64,000 bases of DNA, taken from the NCBI RefSeq assembly GCF_022201045.2, contig NC_068563.1, positions 19,813,001 to 19,877,000 on the forward strand, given 5' to 3'. Source of the DNA: Citrus sinensis (lineage: Eukaryota; Streptophyta; Magnoliopsida; Sapindales; Rutaceae). The notes beneath the pieces were generated by a model. That model ran no database searches. It was given only the letters and a program-made list of their open reading frames with translations, and had not been told where the DNA came from. Position numbers and translations under genes: made by a program. Position 1 is the first letter of the stretch, and each line of letters opens with the position of its first letter. Positions 11,044-22,700 of the stretch are shown one piece after another.

Positions 11044-11966
11044 ATGAACATGAGAGCGGTGGAAGAGGAAGAATCAGTTTCGGTATCGGGTCAGGAACTC
11101 GATATACAGGCTGATATAGAGTGGCAAATGTTAGACAAATGGAAGTTTTTCTTGTGTGAAATTGGTGTTTCAGTGGCGAGACACGAGGGTTTCAGGGCTT
11201 TGTACAGGGGATTCGGGACTTCACTGATGGGCACAATCCCTGCTAGGGCGGTTTACATAGCGGCGCTTAAGGTGACAAAGAGTAAAGTTGGCAGCTTTGC
11301 TGTTAGTGACTTAGGGTTTACTGCGGCGGTCGCTAGTGCTGTTGGTGGATTGAGTGCTGCCATGGTTGCTCAGCTTGTCTGGACCCTAGTTAATGTTGTG
11401 ACTCAGAGGCTTATGGTGGCTAATGGGGCCGATGCTAGATACGTAAATGGGGTTGATATGTTTAGGAAGATTGTTAGAAATGATGGGGTTAGAGGATTGT
11501 ATAGGGGTTTCGGGATTTCAATCTTGACAAATGCACCATCAAATGCAGTTTGGTGGCCGTCTTATTCCGTTGCTCAAAGGCTTGTTTGGGGTGGAGTTGG
11601 GTGTTTCTTGCGCAGGAAATATGGTGACCGTGAGGGTGATATGATGATGATTAGGCCAGATTCAAAAACTGTGATGGCGTTTCAGGGAGTGAGTGCAGCC
11701 ATGGCTGGTGGTTTATCGGCTTTGATTACGATGCCACTTATACGATTAAAACGAGGTTGTAGGTTTTGGATGGGGATGAGAATGGAAAGCGGGGACCGAC
11801 TGTTGGGCAGGCAGTGAAGAGCTTGGTTAAAGAAGGTGGTTGGATGGCTTGTTACAGAGGGTTGGGTCCAAGGTGGGCATCCATGTCTATATCTGCAACA
11901 ACTATGATTACTACGTATGAGTTTCTGAAACGAACCTCCGCTAAGAATCCAGAGGTTTTGACATGA
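11044..11966 (+). pseudogene. Captured, broken mitochondrial carrier (SLC25A44-like)
   Basis: An open frame from 11044 to 11817 (257 aa) shows carrier-family repeats: GFRALYRGFGTSLMGTIPAR, VRGLYRGFGIS, APSNAVWW and MAGGLSALITMPL. A second frame (11766-11966) holds the C-terminal part, CYRGLGPRWASMSISATT. Defects: the segment carrying the first membrane helix and first PxD/ExxK/R signature is deleted after DKWKFF; in the second signature, proline and the acidic residue are replaced (TLVNVVTQ); the third is hit by a one-base deletion near 11745; and the rejoined frame has a TAG at 11760-11762. Intact relatives exchange small metabolites across the inner mitochondrial membrane; this copy cannot. 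It lies wholly inside the Pack-MULE, which explains how it arrived. It has no introns, like some intact plant homologues. Confidence 0.85.
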
Positions 11967-12511
11967 ATGAAGAAGAATTAGAGTAGGCTGCAATCCTAGG
12001 CTGATGATATGGTGGCATGACTACTTGTTTGCAGATCAAATCATCAATCTTTATTAATCCTGTAAAATTTTCTCGCATCGTGTCTATTCTTTAGCCTCCT
12101 ACTCTTTCTTTCATAGCCTGCCTATCGGATATAATCAAGGTGAATGATGGCAGGTGTTTTTCCATGTAAATGTAAATATTTTCCTCTTCTTCCACTTTAT
12201 TTGTTTCCTTTTATTATTTCTTAAAATTGTGTCCAAAACTCTTACTATTTCCTAATATATCAAGTTTTGAGAGCAAAACCAGTAGGGATCATCTTTATCA
12301 GCATCAATCTACCAGAAGTTGAGTTTTTGAGATTCCATTAATTAACAATGGATCCCACAGGATTCCAAAGTAAAGAATAGTCATTATTTAAGTGATGCTA
12401 CTCTCATTTTCGCGATTACCCATACTAGTACAGTAAACTTTTTTAGTTTTTTTGAATTTTAAATGAGGTTTTACGATTTTAGCCTTGTGTACTGATGATA
12501 TACATAACTTT

Positions 12512-12606
12512 ATACTAAGTGCAGGGGAGGGATGTAAAAATACAGAGATACTTTCTATTAAACTGATATTAGGTGAAACCTCATGGGAGGTTTGTAAAAA
12601 TAACCG
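12512..12606 (-). repeat. Right terminal inverted repeat of the Pack-MULE
   Basis: On the minus strand it starts CGGTTATTTTTACAAACC and ends near CCCTGCACTTAGTA. About nine mismatches separate it from the left repeat, so the insertion is not recent. Confidence 0.88.
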
Positions 12607-12616
12607 AACCCATTAC

Positions 12617-13000
12617 AGTTGTTTATTTTTTGTCAAAAAGCGGATCCCCTACAGGTTAACGGGCCATTACCTTTTTGTCAGGTTACTAGCTACCGTGCTG
12701 TGTCTCTTCTTCAGCCATTAGATTAAATCTAACGGTCACTCTGCTACAAGACAAATGACTTGGGTACCAAACCCCTGATGCAAAGTAGCTGCCCCCAGGT
12801 ATGTGAATGTTGTTGGATTTTAGATTTTACATTTTCTATAAGAATTTAGATATCTTTCTCATATTATAATGTTCTATTTTCTATTTTTTCATTATTTTTC
12901 CTTATATGTGAAAACTGAAAATGTGTTGCAATATAGGTTGTTTAATTAATTTTTTTCTTTAGCATCATATCTCGTTGAATATGTGTTTATAGTTGTTTAA
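12617..13000. other. Intergenic DNA flanking the Pack-MULE
   Basis: No gene. The part 12736-12800 (GGGTACC, then GTAGCTGCCCCCAGGTATG on the plus strand) is an inverted relative of 6121-6175, so the Pack-MULE landed next to or within an older dispersed repeat. Confidence 0.4.
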
Positions 13001-13880
13001 GGAAAAAATAGGAAATGCCAGCACAATCTGAGGTACCCCGCACAATCCGAGGTGCCCGGCGTGATTTGAGGTATCTCGTACAAATAGAGGTACCCTGCAC
13101 AATTAGAGGTACCCCATATAATATGAGGTACCCCACACAAATAGGGGTACCCCACGTAACTCGAGGTACATGGCAGAACGGATGCAAGAGAATCCTCCAA
13201 AAATATCCGTCATGAGAAACGTCTCCGCCTCCTAAAAGATATTATTCGATTTTGTCAGAATTAGGAATAAAAAACGATGTGCTAAAAGGAGGGACAGCCG
13301 CCTGCCACCTCTGCCAAAATGAAGGACACTGTCCCAAGGACAGTGGTCCCCAACCGCCTACCCGACAGCTACTGCAGAGGTACCCTGGACCACTCTCCAG
13401 CGCACGCCATGTTTCCAAAGGATGAGATACGCTGCGAACATGCACATAACGGCCCAAAAATCATAAAAACGGTAAAAGGACGTTAGCCAAAAAGGGTACG
13501 CCACGTGGCAGCCGAGGTACTCCATATATAAAGGCGCCTAGGTTTCATTCTCAAGGGAGGCTCTCACTCACCTAAAAACACTCACACTCCGAAAAAAGAG
13601 GTTTTCTTCAACCTTAAACCCTAATTTACAGAGGGCTACCCAGCTCTGTTTGCCAGAAAAGCCTGAGTTTGCTAACTTGAGCGTCGGAGTTTGAACGCCG
13701 GGGTACCCCGGCTTCATCTCTAACCTTTATTTCACTATTTTGCAGGCGTGAAGCTCATTTTAAAGGACACCTCTCTTGTTTCTGACCTTCCACCATCGTT
13801 ACCACTCCCTCTCTCCTTCTCACCTCCTCCGAATTTTAGATACACCACACCGCACACAACAAATTAGTGAGGTACCCCGT
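13000..13880 (+). repeat. Probable LTR (solo or fragment) of a Ty3/gypsy-type element
   Basis: The stretch is more GC-rich than its surroundings. It has a TATA box (TATATAAA, 13525-13532) followed by a leader-like region, and then ACTTGAGCGTCGGAGT near 13674-13690, a motif I know from the R/U5 part of many plant LTR retrotransposons. A G-box-like CCACGTGGC sits at about 13501-13509. A 19-bp minisatellite lies in the part that would be U3. No primer-binding site, polypurine tract or element protein follows, so this would be a solo LTR or a fragment. Exact ends are not settled: ACACAACA near 13854-13861 may be the 3' end. Confidence 0.55.
13021..13172. repeat. Minisatellite, eight 19-bp units with a GAGGTACCCC core
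   Basis: Eight consecutive 19-bp units of the type RCACAATNYGAGGTACCCC run from 13021 to 13172 with no insertions. Several contain the palindrome GGTACC. Units differ at one to seven positions, the outer ones most. Further single GGTACC copies recur downstream in the same LTR-like region (13379, 13703, 13871). Confidence 0.93.
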
Positions 13881-16200
13881 CTCCCCCAAAAATAACAAAT
13901 TTATTGTTCTAGATTGGTTTGGCTTTTCTTACTCCAAAATCAGTTGAAAACAATAGTGAAAATGTTTCAAGTAAAATTATATCTCGTTGAAATTAAAATT
14001 ATAAAAAATAACATCTTGTAGTTAAAATTTTTTGTAATTATAATTTCATTTATTTTTTGTAATTAAATTAATTATATAAAAATTTACAAAAATTAACATG
14101 AAGAGAAAAGCTCCCAATAATTATTGTAAACTTCCCTATAATTAATATTAAGAAACTTTCTATTCAAATTAAATGATTACAAAAAAAAAACACAATAATT
14201 TTTAAATGAGATTATATCTATAAAAATTAACATATTGATTCAAGATTTATTTATTTTATTAAATTTAAGGATATTCTTATAATTTAATTTTTTATTTTTT
14301 AAAATTTTGTAAAATAAAATGATCTTTTAATTCATTTAAGAATAAAGTAATCATTTTATAGTGTCAAAGTTATAGATTGATACAAACTTAAAAATAAAAG
14401 TGGTGTAAAGTATATATCAAAATTTTATGATAGTTAAATGTAAATATATAAAAAAAAACATAGTGCTGACCATAAATTTTAAAAGTATTACGGGATTTCT
14501 ATTGCAATTACCTCGTGATTATCACGATAAGGTTTCATTCAGTACGTGTTTCGGATGACCATAAATTTTCACTAGGCAATAATTTGATACATAACTATAT
14601 GATGCATGCACATAAATGGCATTTTGAATTCATATGATTGGTCACCTCAATTGGAAGCAAATCTATCACCCTTTATTCAGAAATCAGACTACCTAGAGAG
14701 AGAAATGCAGGACTAAAGCACAGGTGTAATAACTATATTTGTTTACACAAAGCCAAGGGCAAGAGTGATGAATCAATGTCTTCATATCCCATCTCAATAT
14801 CTCATCATTGGTGCTTTCTCTATGCTTGTACATCCTTTCTTGTCATCACTAAAGCTTTAACTTTCACTGTTCCAGCCCATTTACAAGAGTTCTATGCCAG
14901 CTTTAGAACGAAAAACCTGCCAAAACACGAGGAAGTTCAGTCAATATCTCATCTTGATAGTATCCTGAACATGAATATTTCAACATTTGTATTCTCTATT
15001 TTTCCAGAGTCAAATTTCCCAGCATAACATATGTTGTAAAAGAGAGTTACCATTGCGAAAACAAGAGGGGTTTTGAGATAATCTTTATCCAGCATTACTT
15101 AAAAAGCATCGGTCAATATAAGACAGCTGCAGAAACAGTCAAGTTCACAGTTAGAGATGCTATTACATTATTGTAATCACCAAGTTCTCTTCTCTGGAAA
15201 TGGTGAATAGTTTAACAACACACACGCAACACACAAATAGCTGGGAACCAGACCTAACCGCTAGATTATTGAAAGCCAGCATAAGTCAGTAGCTCACTAC
15301 AGATGTAATATAGGAACAAAAATAGCAAGATAGGCACAGAAAAATCAATGCAATGAAGAAGCTGCTTTTGTCGATTAGCAAATGAAGCAATTAACACAAT
15401 TATAAGTTATTTGAGTGAGTAATATTATAGTCACAAACTCTTGTACAAACTAATGTGGCATAACATCAACCATGTGATATTTTCATTCAACTAATCATAT
15501 TTCTACAAAAGACTTTGTGGCTGTATCATTACTCTATTTGATTGCTAGCTAATAAGAAAAAGAAAACCAAAAAACATGCTGTCATGCATTTAATGAGTAA
15601 AATGTGCAAGCAACAGAAAGATACCTTGCTCCTTGAAGGGGTTAAAGAACGATCCAGATCAACGTAAAAGCTTTTGCATTGGAGTGTGACAGACTTTCAC
15701 CTGTTGGTTTGATTTGAATTAGAACTCGTGGTTCAAATCCAACTTTTCCAACCAAAAACCACCAACCTGTGTTATTCAATGAAGTCCTAGAGAGGTCCTG
15801 CATCAAAAATTATAAAAACAAACCATTATTCACAAGTTTTGAGCATGAATGTTAAAAATGCTTCTTTTCCCCTTATTAAAGTTGCTAGTTCTTTAAGTTC
15901 ATTAAGAATTTGCAGCTGACCTATCATAATCAGAAACCAGAGAAAATGAAATTGAACTCACCTTGGAGGTTAGGACTTTCAAACTACAGAAGCATAATGC
16001 AATTTTTGTGCTGACAGTCACTAGAATTTGTGTATTCTGATAAAAGCATTACCCTCCAGCAGTTTGAATCAGGATATCAAAAAGGTACTTTCTAATATGT
16101 GCCAAAAGATATATTCTTGATCAGGAAAAGGCGACCGGTTCCTTACTTTTGGCTCAAAGTAAAGCCTCAACAAATTACAGACGAATAACATTTTGTATAC
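13880..16200. other. Intergenic DNA, including the probable 3' side of the PPR gene
   Basis: 13900-14640 is very AT-rich with no features. 14640-16200 is less AT-rich and could include 3'-untranslated or intron sequence of the minus-strand PPR gene, since long 3' leaders occur in this class, but no splice structure can be proved. The 129-codon frame at 14638-15027 has no recognisable family, and I do not call it a gene. GGTTCAAATCC at about 15731 matches a pol III B-box, but no A-box is found upstream. Confidence 0.35.
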
Positions 16201-16202
16201 TC

Positions 16203-18518
16203 TCAAGTTTGTACTATAGGAAGAGCATAATTCTTAGAGCCAGACAACAGACCCCTTCCCATCATTTCATTTTGCAATTCAATTGCTTCATCCATATTTC
16301 CTCGCTCATAATGCTTCTTTAATAGAGAGATACATAGAATCTCATCAGGAAGGATCCCCCTGCCAATCATCTCATGAAATAACACTCTTGCTTCCTGCAG
16401 ATGACCGCATCGAGAAAGCCCCCAAACTAAGGAAGTGTAGGCATTCAGATCAAGATCCACACCAACTTCAGTCATTCTATTTTTCAAATTCAAAGCTTCC
16501 TTAAAACTTTCATGCTTCAAGTATCCATCTATCAGAGCGGTGTACGCAGTTGTATCAGGAATCATATCTCTCTTGAGCATTTCATCAAACAAATTTCTGG
16601 CTCTTTCAATGCAATTTTTCTTACAAAGACCATCAATCAGGGCTGTATATACAGCAACATTCGGACGCAAACCAAAATCTGGCAACCTACCAAAATAATC
16701 AATTGCTTCTCGGACCAGTCCACTTTTGCACAAACCATCAATTAATACACAAAATGTCACAACTGTAACCTCAATTCTCGAGTCCAACATTTCATCTAGC
16801 AGACTGAGGGCCTCCGAAGGTTCTCCAGCCTTAAAATAAGCATCCATAAGCGTTGTGCATATGACAGTATTTGCAGTTAGACCATTCTCCTTCATCTCAC
16901 TTAACAAAAGCTTAGAGTCTTCAAATTTACTTTCGATGCACAGACCCCAAATGATGGTCCCATATAGTGGCAAGTCTGCTTTAATGTTTTTTCCCTTCAT
17001 TTCTTTGTAAAGTTCCATGGCAGTCTCTAAATTCTTGGCCTTAACATAACCATGAATAAGGGCAGTATAAACTTGCTGGTTAGGAGTTATTCCTGCTTTT
17101 AACATTTCCCTAAATAGTTCCTCTGCTTTCTTCATCTTCCCTGCTTCACAAAGACCATCCAGTATACTTGTACATGTAACAATGTTCAACTCAGTGTCAG
17201 CCTCTTGCAACATCTCATTAGCCAGCTTCAAAGCTTCATCAAGATTACCTATTTTGCATTTCGCATCAATCAAAGAAGTAAATGTGAATTCGTTAGGTTT
17301 AAGACCTACTCTTCTCATGTCAACAAAAAATTTAATTGCCTGTTGGATCATCCCCTCTTTGCATAAAGCATCAATTAATGTGCTATAAGTTACAACATTT
17401 GGTTTCAACTCATTATTCCTCATCTCTCTGAAAAACTCAAAAGCCCGATGCATTCTCTCAAATTTACAGAAACAATTAATTAAAGCATTGTATGTTATTA
17501 CATCAGGCTTGCAACCTGCATCCTTCATTTCTTCAAATATACATAGTGATTCATCCAACAACCCAATCTTCCCGTAACCATCGATAAGAGTATTGTATGT
17601 AACAATATCCGGCATCAACCCTCTTTGTTTCATGTTGTGAAAAAAGCTTCTAGCAGTATCCATATCACCTTCTTTGCACATATAATCTATCATTATATTA
17701 AAAGTAAACACAGATGGGGCAATCCCTGCCCCAACCATATCCCTGAAAAACTTGATCGACAAGTTCCCCTTCCCTGACTTGGAAAGCCTATGCAAAAGCG
17801 CATTACAAGACCGCGCTTTTGGCAAAACCCTAAACCTCTTCATCCTAGAAAAACAGTCGTTAGCTTCCTCAAGCAGTCCCAAGTCAACTAAGTTACTAAA
17901 CAAAGCATCAAACACACCAGATGCAAAAACGCATACATTTCTTGTCAACCACAAAGCATCAAAAGCATCAAAACCCGGCAGTTTCCTTGACCTGATAGAC
18001 AAAATCAATTCTTTAAGAGTATTATTAGCATCTAAGTACATCCTCGCATAAAACAAAATGTGAACCAAAATGCAATACGACTCAGTAGTGTGGCAAAACC
18101 CAGTTCGGGTTTTTGCCCATTTAAAGAATTTCAAAGCTAATCTCGGGTCTTGTTTGAATTGAATCAAAACCCTCGAAACCCAAATGGGGGCCAATGAAGA
18201 GTCAAACAAACGAACGATTTGAGGGTCGTCCCATTGGTCTTTTTGAATGATTTTACACAAAGAATCTCTACTAATGTGTTGAAAATAATTGTGGGGATTT
18301 GCTTTGGAGACAAAAGGGTATCTGATAATATAGAGAAAACCAGTGAACCAAATCAAAGGACAAGATTGATTGAAAGAGAAATGACTAGGGTTTAAAGAAA
18401 GGAGAGGGCTCACTCTGTGAGTGTGAGGGATGATGATTCTACGTTTGATGAAGAGGAGACGGCGAAAAGAAAATAGCATTTTGGAGAAGAAACTCAAAGC
18501 AGCTTCAATTAGTTTCAT
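16203..18518 (-). CDS. P-class pentatricopeptide repeat protein, organelle RNA-binding (At2g02150-like)
   Basis: A single uninterrupted 771-codon frame. The N-terminal part (about residues 1-90) is rich in Arg, Ser, Phe and poor in acidic residues, as expected of a mitochondrial targeting peptide; an alternative start at Met14 keeps it. From about residue 200 to 755 there are about 15 tandem 35-residue PPR motifs, for example FNIMIDYMCKEGDMDTA, YNTLIDGYGKIGLLDES, YSTLIDALCKEGM and YTALIDGLCKKNCIERA. There is no E or DYW tail, so it is P-class: such proteins bind specific organelle RNAs for stability, splicing or translation. Intronless structure is normal for the family. The closest protein I recall is Arabidopsis At2g02150. 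The next gene, on the same strand, starts its 3' end about 1.3 kb away. Confidence 0.95.
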   Translation of the reverse strand: MKLIEAALSFFSKMLFSFRRLLFIKRRIIIPHTHRVSPLLSLNPSHFSFNQSCPLIWFTGFLYIIRYPFVSKANPHNYFQHISRDSLCKIIQKDQWDDPQIVRLFDSSLAPIWVSRVLIQFKQDPRLALKFFKWAKTRTGFCHTTESYCILVHILFYARMYLDANNTLKELILSIRSRKLPGFDAFDALWLTRNVCVFASGVFDALFSNLVDLGLLEEANDCFSRMKRFRVLPKARSCNALLHRLSKSGKGNLSIKFFRDMVGAGIAPSVFTFNIMIDYMCKEGDMDTARSFFHNMKQRGLMPDIVTYNTLIDGYGKIGLLDESLCIFEEMKDAGCKPDVITYNALINCFCKFERMHRAFEFFREMRNNELKPNVVTYSTLIDALCKEGMIQQAIKFFVDMRRVGLKPNEFTFTSLIDAKCKIGNLDEALKLANEMLQEADTELNIVTCTSILDGLCEAGKMKKAEELFREMLKAGITPNQQVYTALIHGYVKAKNLETAMELYKEMKGKNIKADLPLYGTIIWGLCIESKFEDSKLLLSEMKENGLTANTVICTTLMDAYFKAGEPSEALSLLDEMLDSRIEVTVVTFCVLIDGLCKSGLVREAIDYFGRLPDFGLRPNVAVYTALIDGLCKKNCIERARNLFDEMLKRDMIPDTTAYTALIDGYLKHESFKEALNLKNRMTEVGVDLDLNAYTSLVWGLSRCGHLQEARVLFHEMIGRGILPDEILCISLLKKHYERGNMDEAIELQNEMMGRGLLSGSKNYALPIVQT

Positions 18519-19700
18519 TGTTCAGAGAAGATGTGATTGAATTTGCTTTTGCATTTGCATTGCTGGGGCTTTGTTGAATGCACAAGCATAACCATAGATT
18601 AGGGTTTATGAGCGTATTAAAGGTTTTTGAGTTTTTCACTTTTGACTGTAATTTAGCGAAGTGGAAATGGCATTCATATTGGGTGGAGCAGCAGTGCTTT
18701 TAATTTTTTTTCCCCTTTTTTTTAATTATTTTTATTATTAAGAAATTAATACTGTGAAACACGGCTAAAAATATTTTTAAGAAGTTAATTTAATTATAAT
18801 TCTATTGACAAAATTTACTTATGAAATTCTATTTATAAATTAGTTTGAACATGTGTAATATTTATATCGTTTTAAATGCATCGAAAACTAAAAGCTCTCC
18901 CCTCGGCCCTCATGTCAGCAGTGGATTTTTCAAATCTTAGACATCTAGTAGCTCGTAAGAAATTATAGCAATTAAGTTAATTAATAATGTTTTATTCCCT
19001 TATGCCCAATAACATAAGCACCGTCCGATGATCAGTCACACCCAATTAAAATTATAGCAATTATGTTAATTTTTATAACAAAAGCAATATATGAAAAATA
19101 CGATAATTTAAATAATAAGTTTTACGTTCTGATAAAATGTTATCATCTAGTGACATTGAATACAACAATGTGACACTAGTTTTTTTTTTTAATATTTATT
19201 ATAATATAATGTTTACAGTTAAGCTAAATTACCATTCAATGTACCAATTTCTCAAGAATTTGTCATGTGAATTTACTCCTCATCAAGCCAAATTTATACT
19301 CAATTTTCAGTTCTCGCTAAATAGACTATAATTTAACTCAAGCTTTTAATTTTCTGTATAAACAATTAGTTCCCAACCATGTTTAAGTAACAAGAAACCA
19401 CACACATGCAGCATAACAGATTTAATCATTGCAAAGGGTTAACTAATTACAATATGGCACAAATCCTGTGGCCAAAACCAAGAATATAATCTTTGTTATC
19501 ACGTGTCTAAGACTCTAGTGTTACAGTCAAGTACCAAGCAACCAAAATTGAACTGGTATGGTAGTGGCCCAGCCAATTCCAAAGCAAAATGCAACAAAGC
19601 AAAGAAAAATCCTGATTCAATTAGTTTTAAGTACACTGAAAAAGTTTCAATTGATACAAGAGCAAAAATTTAAATATTTCCCTACTCCATAACAGCAAAA
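18519..19700. other. Spacer between the PPR and CCCH genes
   Basis: It contains the PPR promoter side (18519-18700) and the probable 3'-untranslated region of the CCCH gene (about 19420-19789). The middle is AT-rich with no coding signal. Confidence 0.4.
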
Positions 19701-19789
19701 CCAGTGGAGCCTGAGCTTAATCAGAAAGAACTTGCCCACGGTTACAGCAAAAAATAAATACAGACAAGTTGTCTCTGTACTCATACTTT

Positions 19790-22700
19790 TCAAGAGAACA
19801 TGACTCCAATCTTCTTAGCAAAGTCATCTCCATCTTCATCTTCCAAGTATTCTTCTTCGCCCTCTGCATTTTCACCTTCTTCATAATTATAATCCCCTTC
19901 ATCGCCCTGCTCATATTCATACTCTCCATCCCTCAGATCATCCGCTTCAAGATCATGATCTTCAATCCCTTCTTCTGCAATCATCCCATCTTCAGCCTCA
20001 ACCTCACTTGCATTTGGCAGTTGAGAAGACTTGTCATGGGTTGCTTCATTTTTACCTTCGGTTTCTTTGACAGCACCAGCTTCCTTATAGTTGGATACTT
20101 CCTTGGATACAGTTGAAACAGCACTTTGTGCTGCAGTATTATTGGAGCTGCCAACCAAGCTTCCCTGGCTTTCTTTTTGATTCTCGACTTCCATATTGGC
20201 AGAAGATTTTTCAGTGGAAGCTGATGTTGCTCCTCCAGCTCCTCTTTTTCTTTTCAGAATCTCGCTTAAGGGCATTGGACCGTCGAACGAAAGGCCACCT
20301 TCAGGTTGTCGATGATCCTCTAAGCTTTTCCTCTTTCGAAGAGATTGCTGCTCCTTACTCTCTGCATTCTTTTTACCTTTTAGCTCAGAAAGGCTTTTAG
20401 GACCAGCAAAATCAGCATCTCTGTCATCCATCATCTCTCTTCTCATCATCCTGGGGCCCCTGAAGTTTCTTCCTCCACTGTAATCATCCTCTAGTGTCCC
20501 TTTTATTCTGTCACGAAGCCTCCCCTGGTGCGATGTCTGAGGCCTACCAGGTGACACAGAGCCCCAATTCCTTCCCCTTTCCAGATCCCTTTCTGACCGT
20601 AAATCACTACCACTGACTAGAGATCTCCTTGGAGGCTTTATTCTGCCATGGAGGCGACTACTAAGGGAGCTCTCCTGGGAAGCTAAATGCCGTGAGTCTC
20701 TTCGAGTAGAAATACGGTGAGATTGCTCTTCTAATTGGTTGTCAGGGGCATAATCGGGGCTGACGACTGATCTCAACCCATTAGCCCTCCGATGCTTTGA
20801 CAAACGATATCGCAAATCTGATTCATTAATTTGATTATGAGTTTCAGACTTCGAGTAACTCCTCCTTTCCTGATTAGATGAATCACCCACTAACACTCTA
20901 TCTGATGCAGCCATGTGCTGTTCCCAAGCATACTGCCCCTGCATACTGATATGGTCATACGAGCCAATGTCATATTCTCGTGGATCACGAAATGTTTCTC
21001 TTCCCATTTCAGTCAATGAAGTGTAATCAACAGAGCGGCCAATATCATATTCATTCACTGAGTTCAAGTCCCTTCCTTCATGCCCTCTTGTTCTGCCATA
21101 TTGATCTTCATCATGATAATAATCAGAATCTCTGAGCTCATCATCAACAAGAACATCAAATCCAGGAGAGGACTCCCTCAAAAACTCATCAGCATCCTTA
21201 CCATGCTGGAAACTTTGATCATCCAGTGCATGAGCCTGATGCAAACGATTAGAGCAGATCAAGGAGTTACCATTGATGACAGGAGGAACGTTTGTAGCTT
21301 TATATCGAGGAAATTCATCGTCTGTCCCAGAAGGAGGTGGTGCATTTCTTTCATTGCCAGCAGCATTTCGTGGGAAAGAAGTTTCAGCTTTATGAGTATG
21401 CTTATTAGCTTCAGGACGTACTACAACTGCCTTTGGTACATTTGCTGGTGGAACCTTCTGCTCTTGAGTGCACTTTTGAAGGACACCAGAAGCCTTTTTC
21501 AAAGTTGGAGGTTCATTAGCTGGGGCAGCTGCTGTAGGCTGTGGGGCTTTATTAACAGCAGTATTTGGTCCGTGCAGAAAAGCACATTTGTCACCTTTTA
21601 TGCAAAGCCCCTTTTGAAAGAAAATGCATGGGACTGCTTGTTTACCCGAGTTGTTTGAGGCATGTGCAGCAGGCATAGTTGCTGAGTGTGATGAAGGAAA
21701 ATAAGATCCAGTAGAGACTGCCATTTGGGTTCCTATTAGGCCATCAAGGGGCTGAAAAAGATGACATCAAAATTCCACGTCAATGATGTAGCAGAGATAA
21801 ATGGAAACCACATAAATAAATCCAAAAGAACTGCTGACTTTATTGTCCAATGGTTTCAAAATCAACTAGATTCCACTCACTTCCAGAATCTATCCGATAT
21901 TCTTATAATACAAAATGATTAGGATAGTAAAAACGTAAAAACTTACCGGGTGACGGAACCCACACTTGGGATTCAAACAATTACCATTCAACCAGAAATA
22001 ACAGTCCCTCGGGTTAACCCTGGCATATTCACTGTGTCGATACTCGCATTCACTCCCCTGTTGACATTACAAACAAAATCAAAGGTATCAATGACACAAT
22101 TCAACAACCATTACAACTAGTTAACCAAACAACTAGCAGCAACACAACATCAAGGGACAAAAAGCATCTTGACAACAAGTAACACATCAATAACTCATTA
22201 AGAATATATTAAGCATTTATTTCTAATGTCAGGATATATCAACTTCATTAATCATTTTTTTACAAACTGATAAACCCGTGTCATGCAAAGAAGTGTTGAC
22301 AAGGAGATCACTATGTGAACCAAACAAGCTACCATTTTGGACACTTTCGCACAACATTAATGAAAATGTCTAGAAAGATAACTTATCTTTCCCCAACACA
22401 ATTGGGACTGGTGGAATCAACACAGCAACAATATTTTGCCAATACATTTGTAACATTAGATTCACAATTAAAGCAACTCAAATCAGTCTCTGTCGGTCAC
22501 AATTCACAGCTTTGCAAGAAACCCTAACAATATCCACAATCTTACTGAAACTGAATTGACATCACGGAGGCAGAATTTAATTATTAAAATAATAGTGAAT
22601 CCGAAAAACCTAATTAGAAAAACAATTAAAGGCAAGATCTCATAATCATGCTATCAAATTTTGATCCTAAAAGAAAAAACCCTAAAGAGAGAGAGAGAGA

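Larger units (their letters stand above)
10442..12606. mobile_element. Pack-MULE: Mutator-like element carrying a captured host gene copy
   Basis: The ends are long inverted repeats: 10442-10535 and 12512-12606 match at roughly 85 of 94 positions when one is reverse-complemented. Both read inward from a shared GGTTATTTTTACA and share the core GAGGTTTCACCTAATATCAG. The element is flanked by 10-bp direct repeats AACTCATTAC (10432-10441) and AACCCATTAC (12607-12616), differing at one base; 9-11-bp target duplications are the MULE signature. Between the ends there is no transposase, only a broken mitochondrial-carrier gene copy with upstream leader-like DNA. That fits a non-autonomous Pack-MULE of about 2165 bp. 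Confidence 0.85.

Noticed and set aside
13021-13172. Regular 19-bp repeats considered as a CRISPR-like array
   Set aside because: Units are contiguous with no spacers, in a plant nuclear LTR context; it is a minisatellite.
14638-15027. 129-codon open frame between the LTR-like block and the PPR gene
   Set aside because: No family resemblance, low-complexity composition, no promoter or splice context; more likely chance.
15725-15745. B-box match GGTTCAAATCC, considered as a tRNA or SINE
   Set aside because: No A-box at the right distance, no cloverleaf, no flanking direct repeats.
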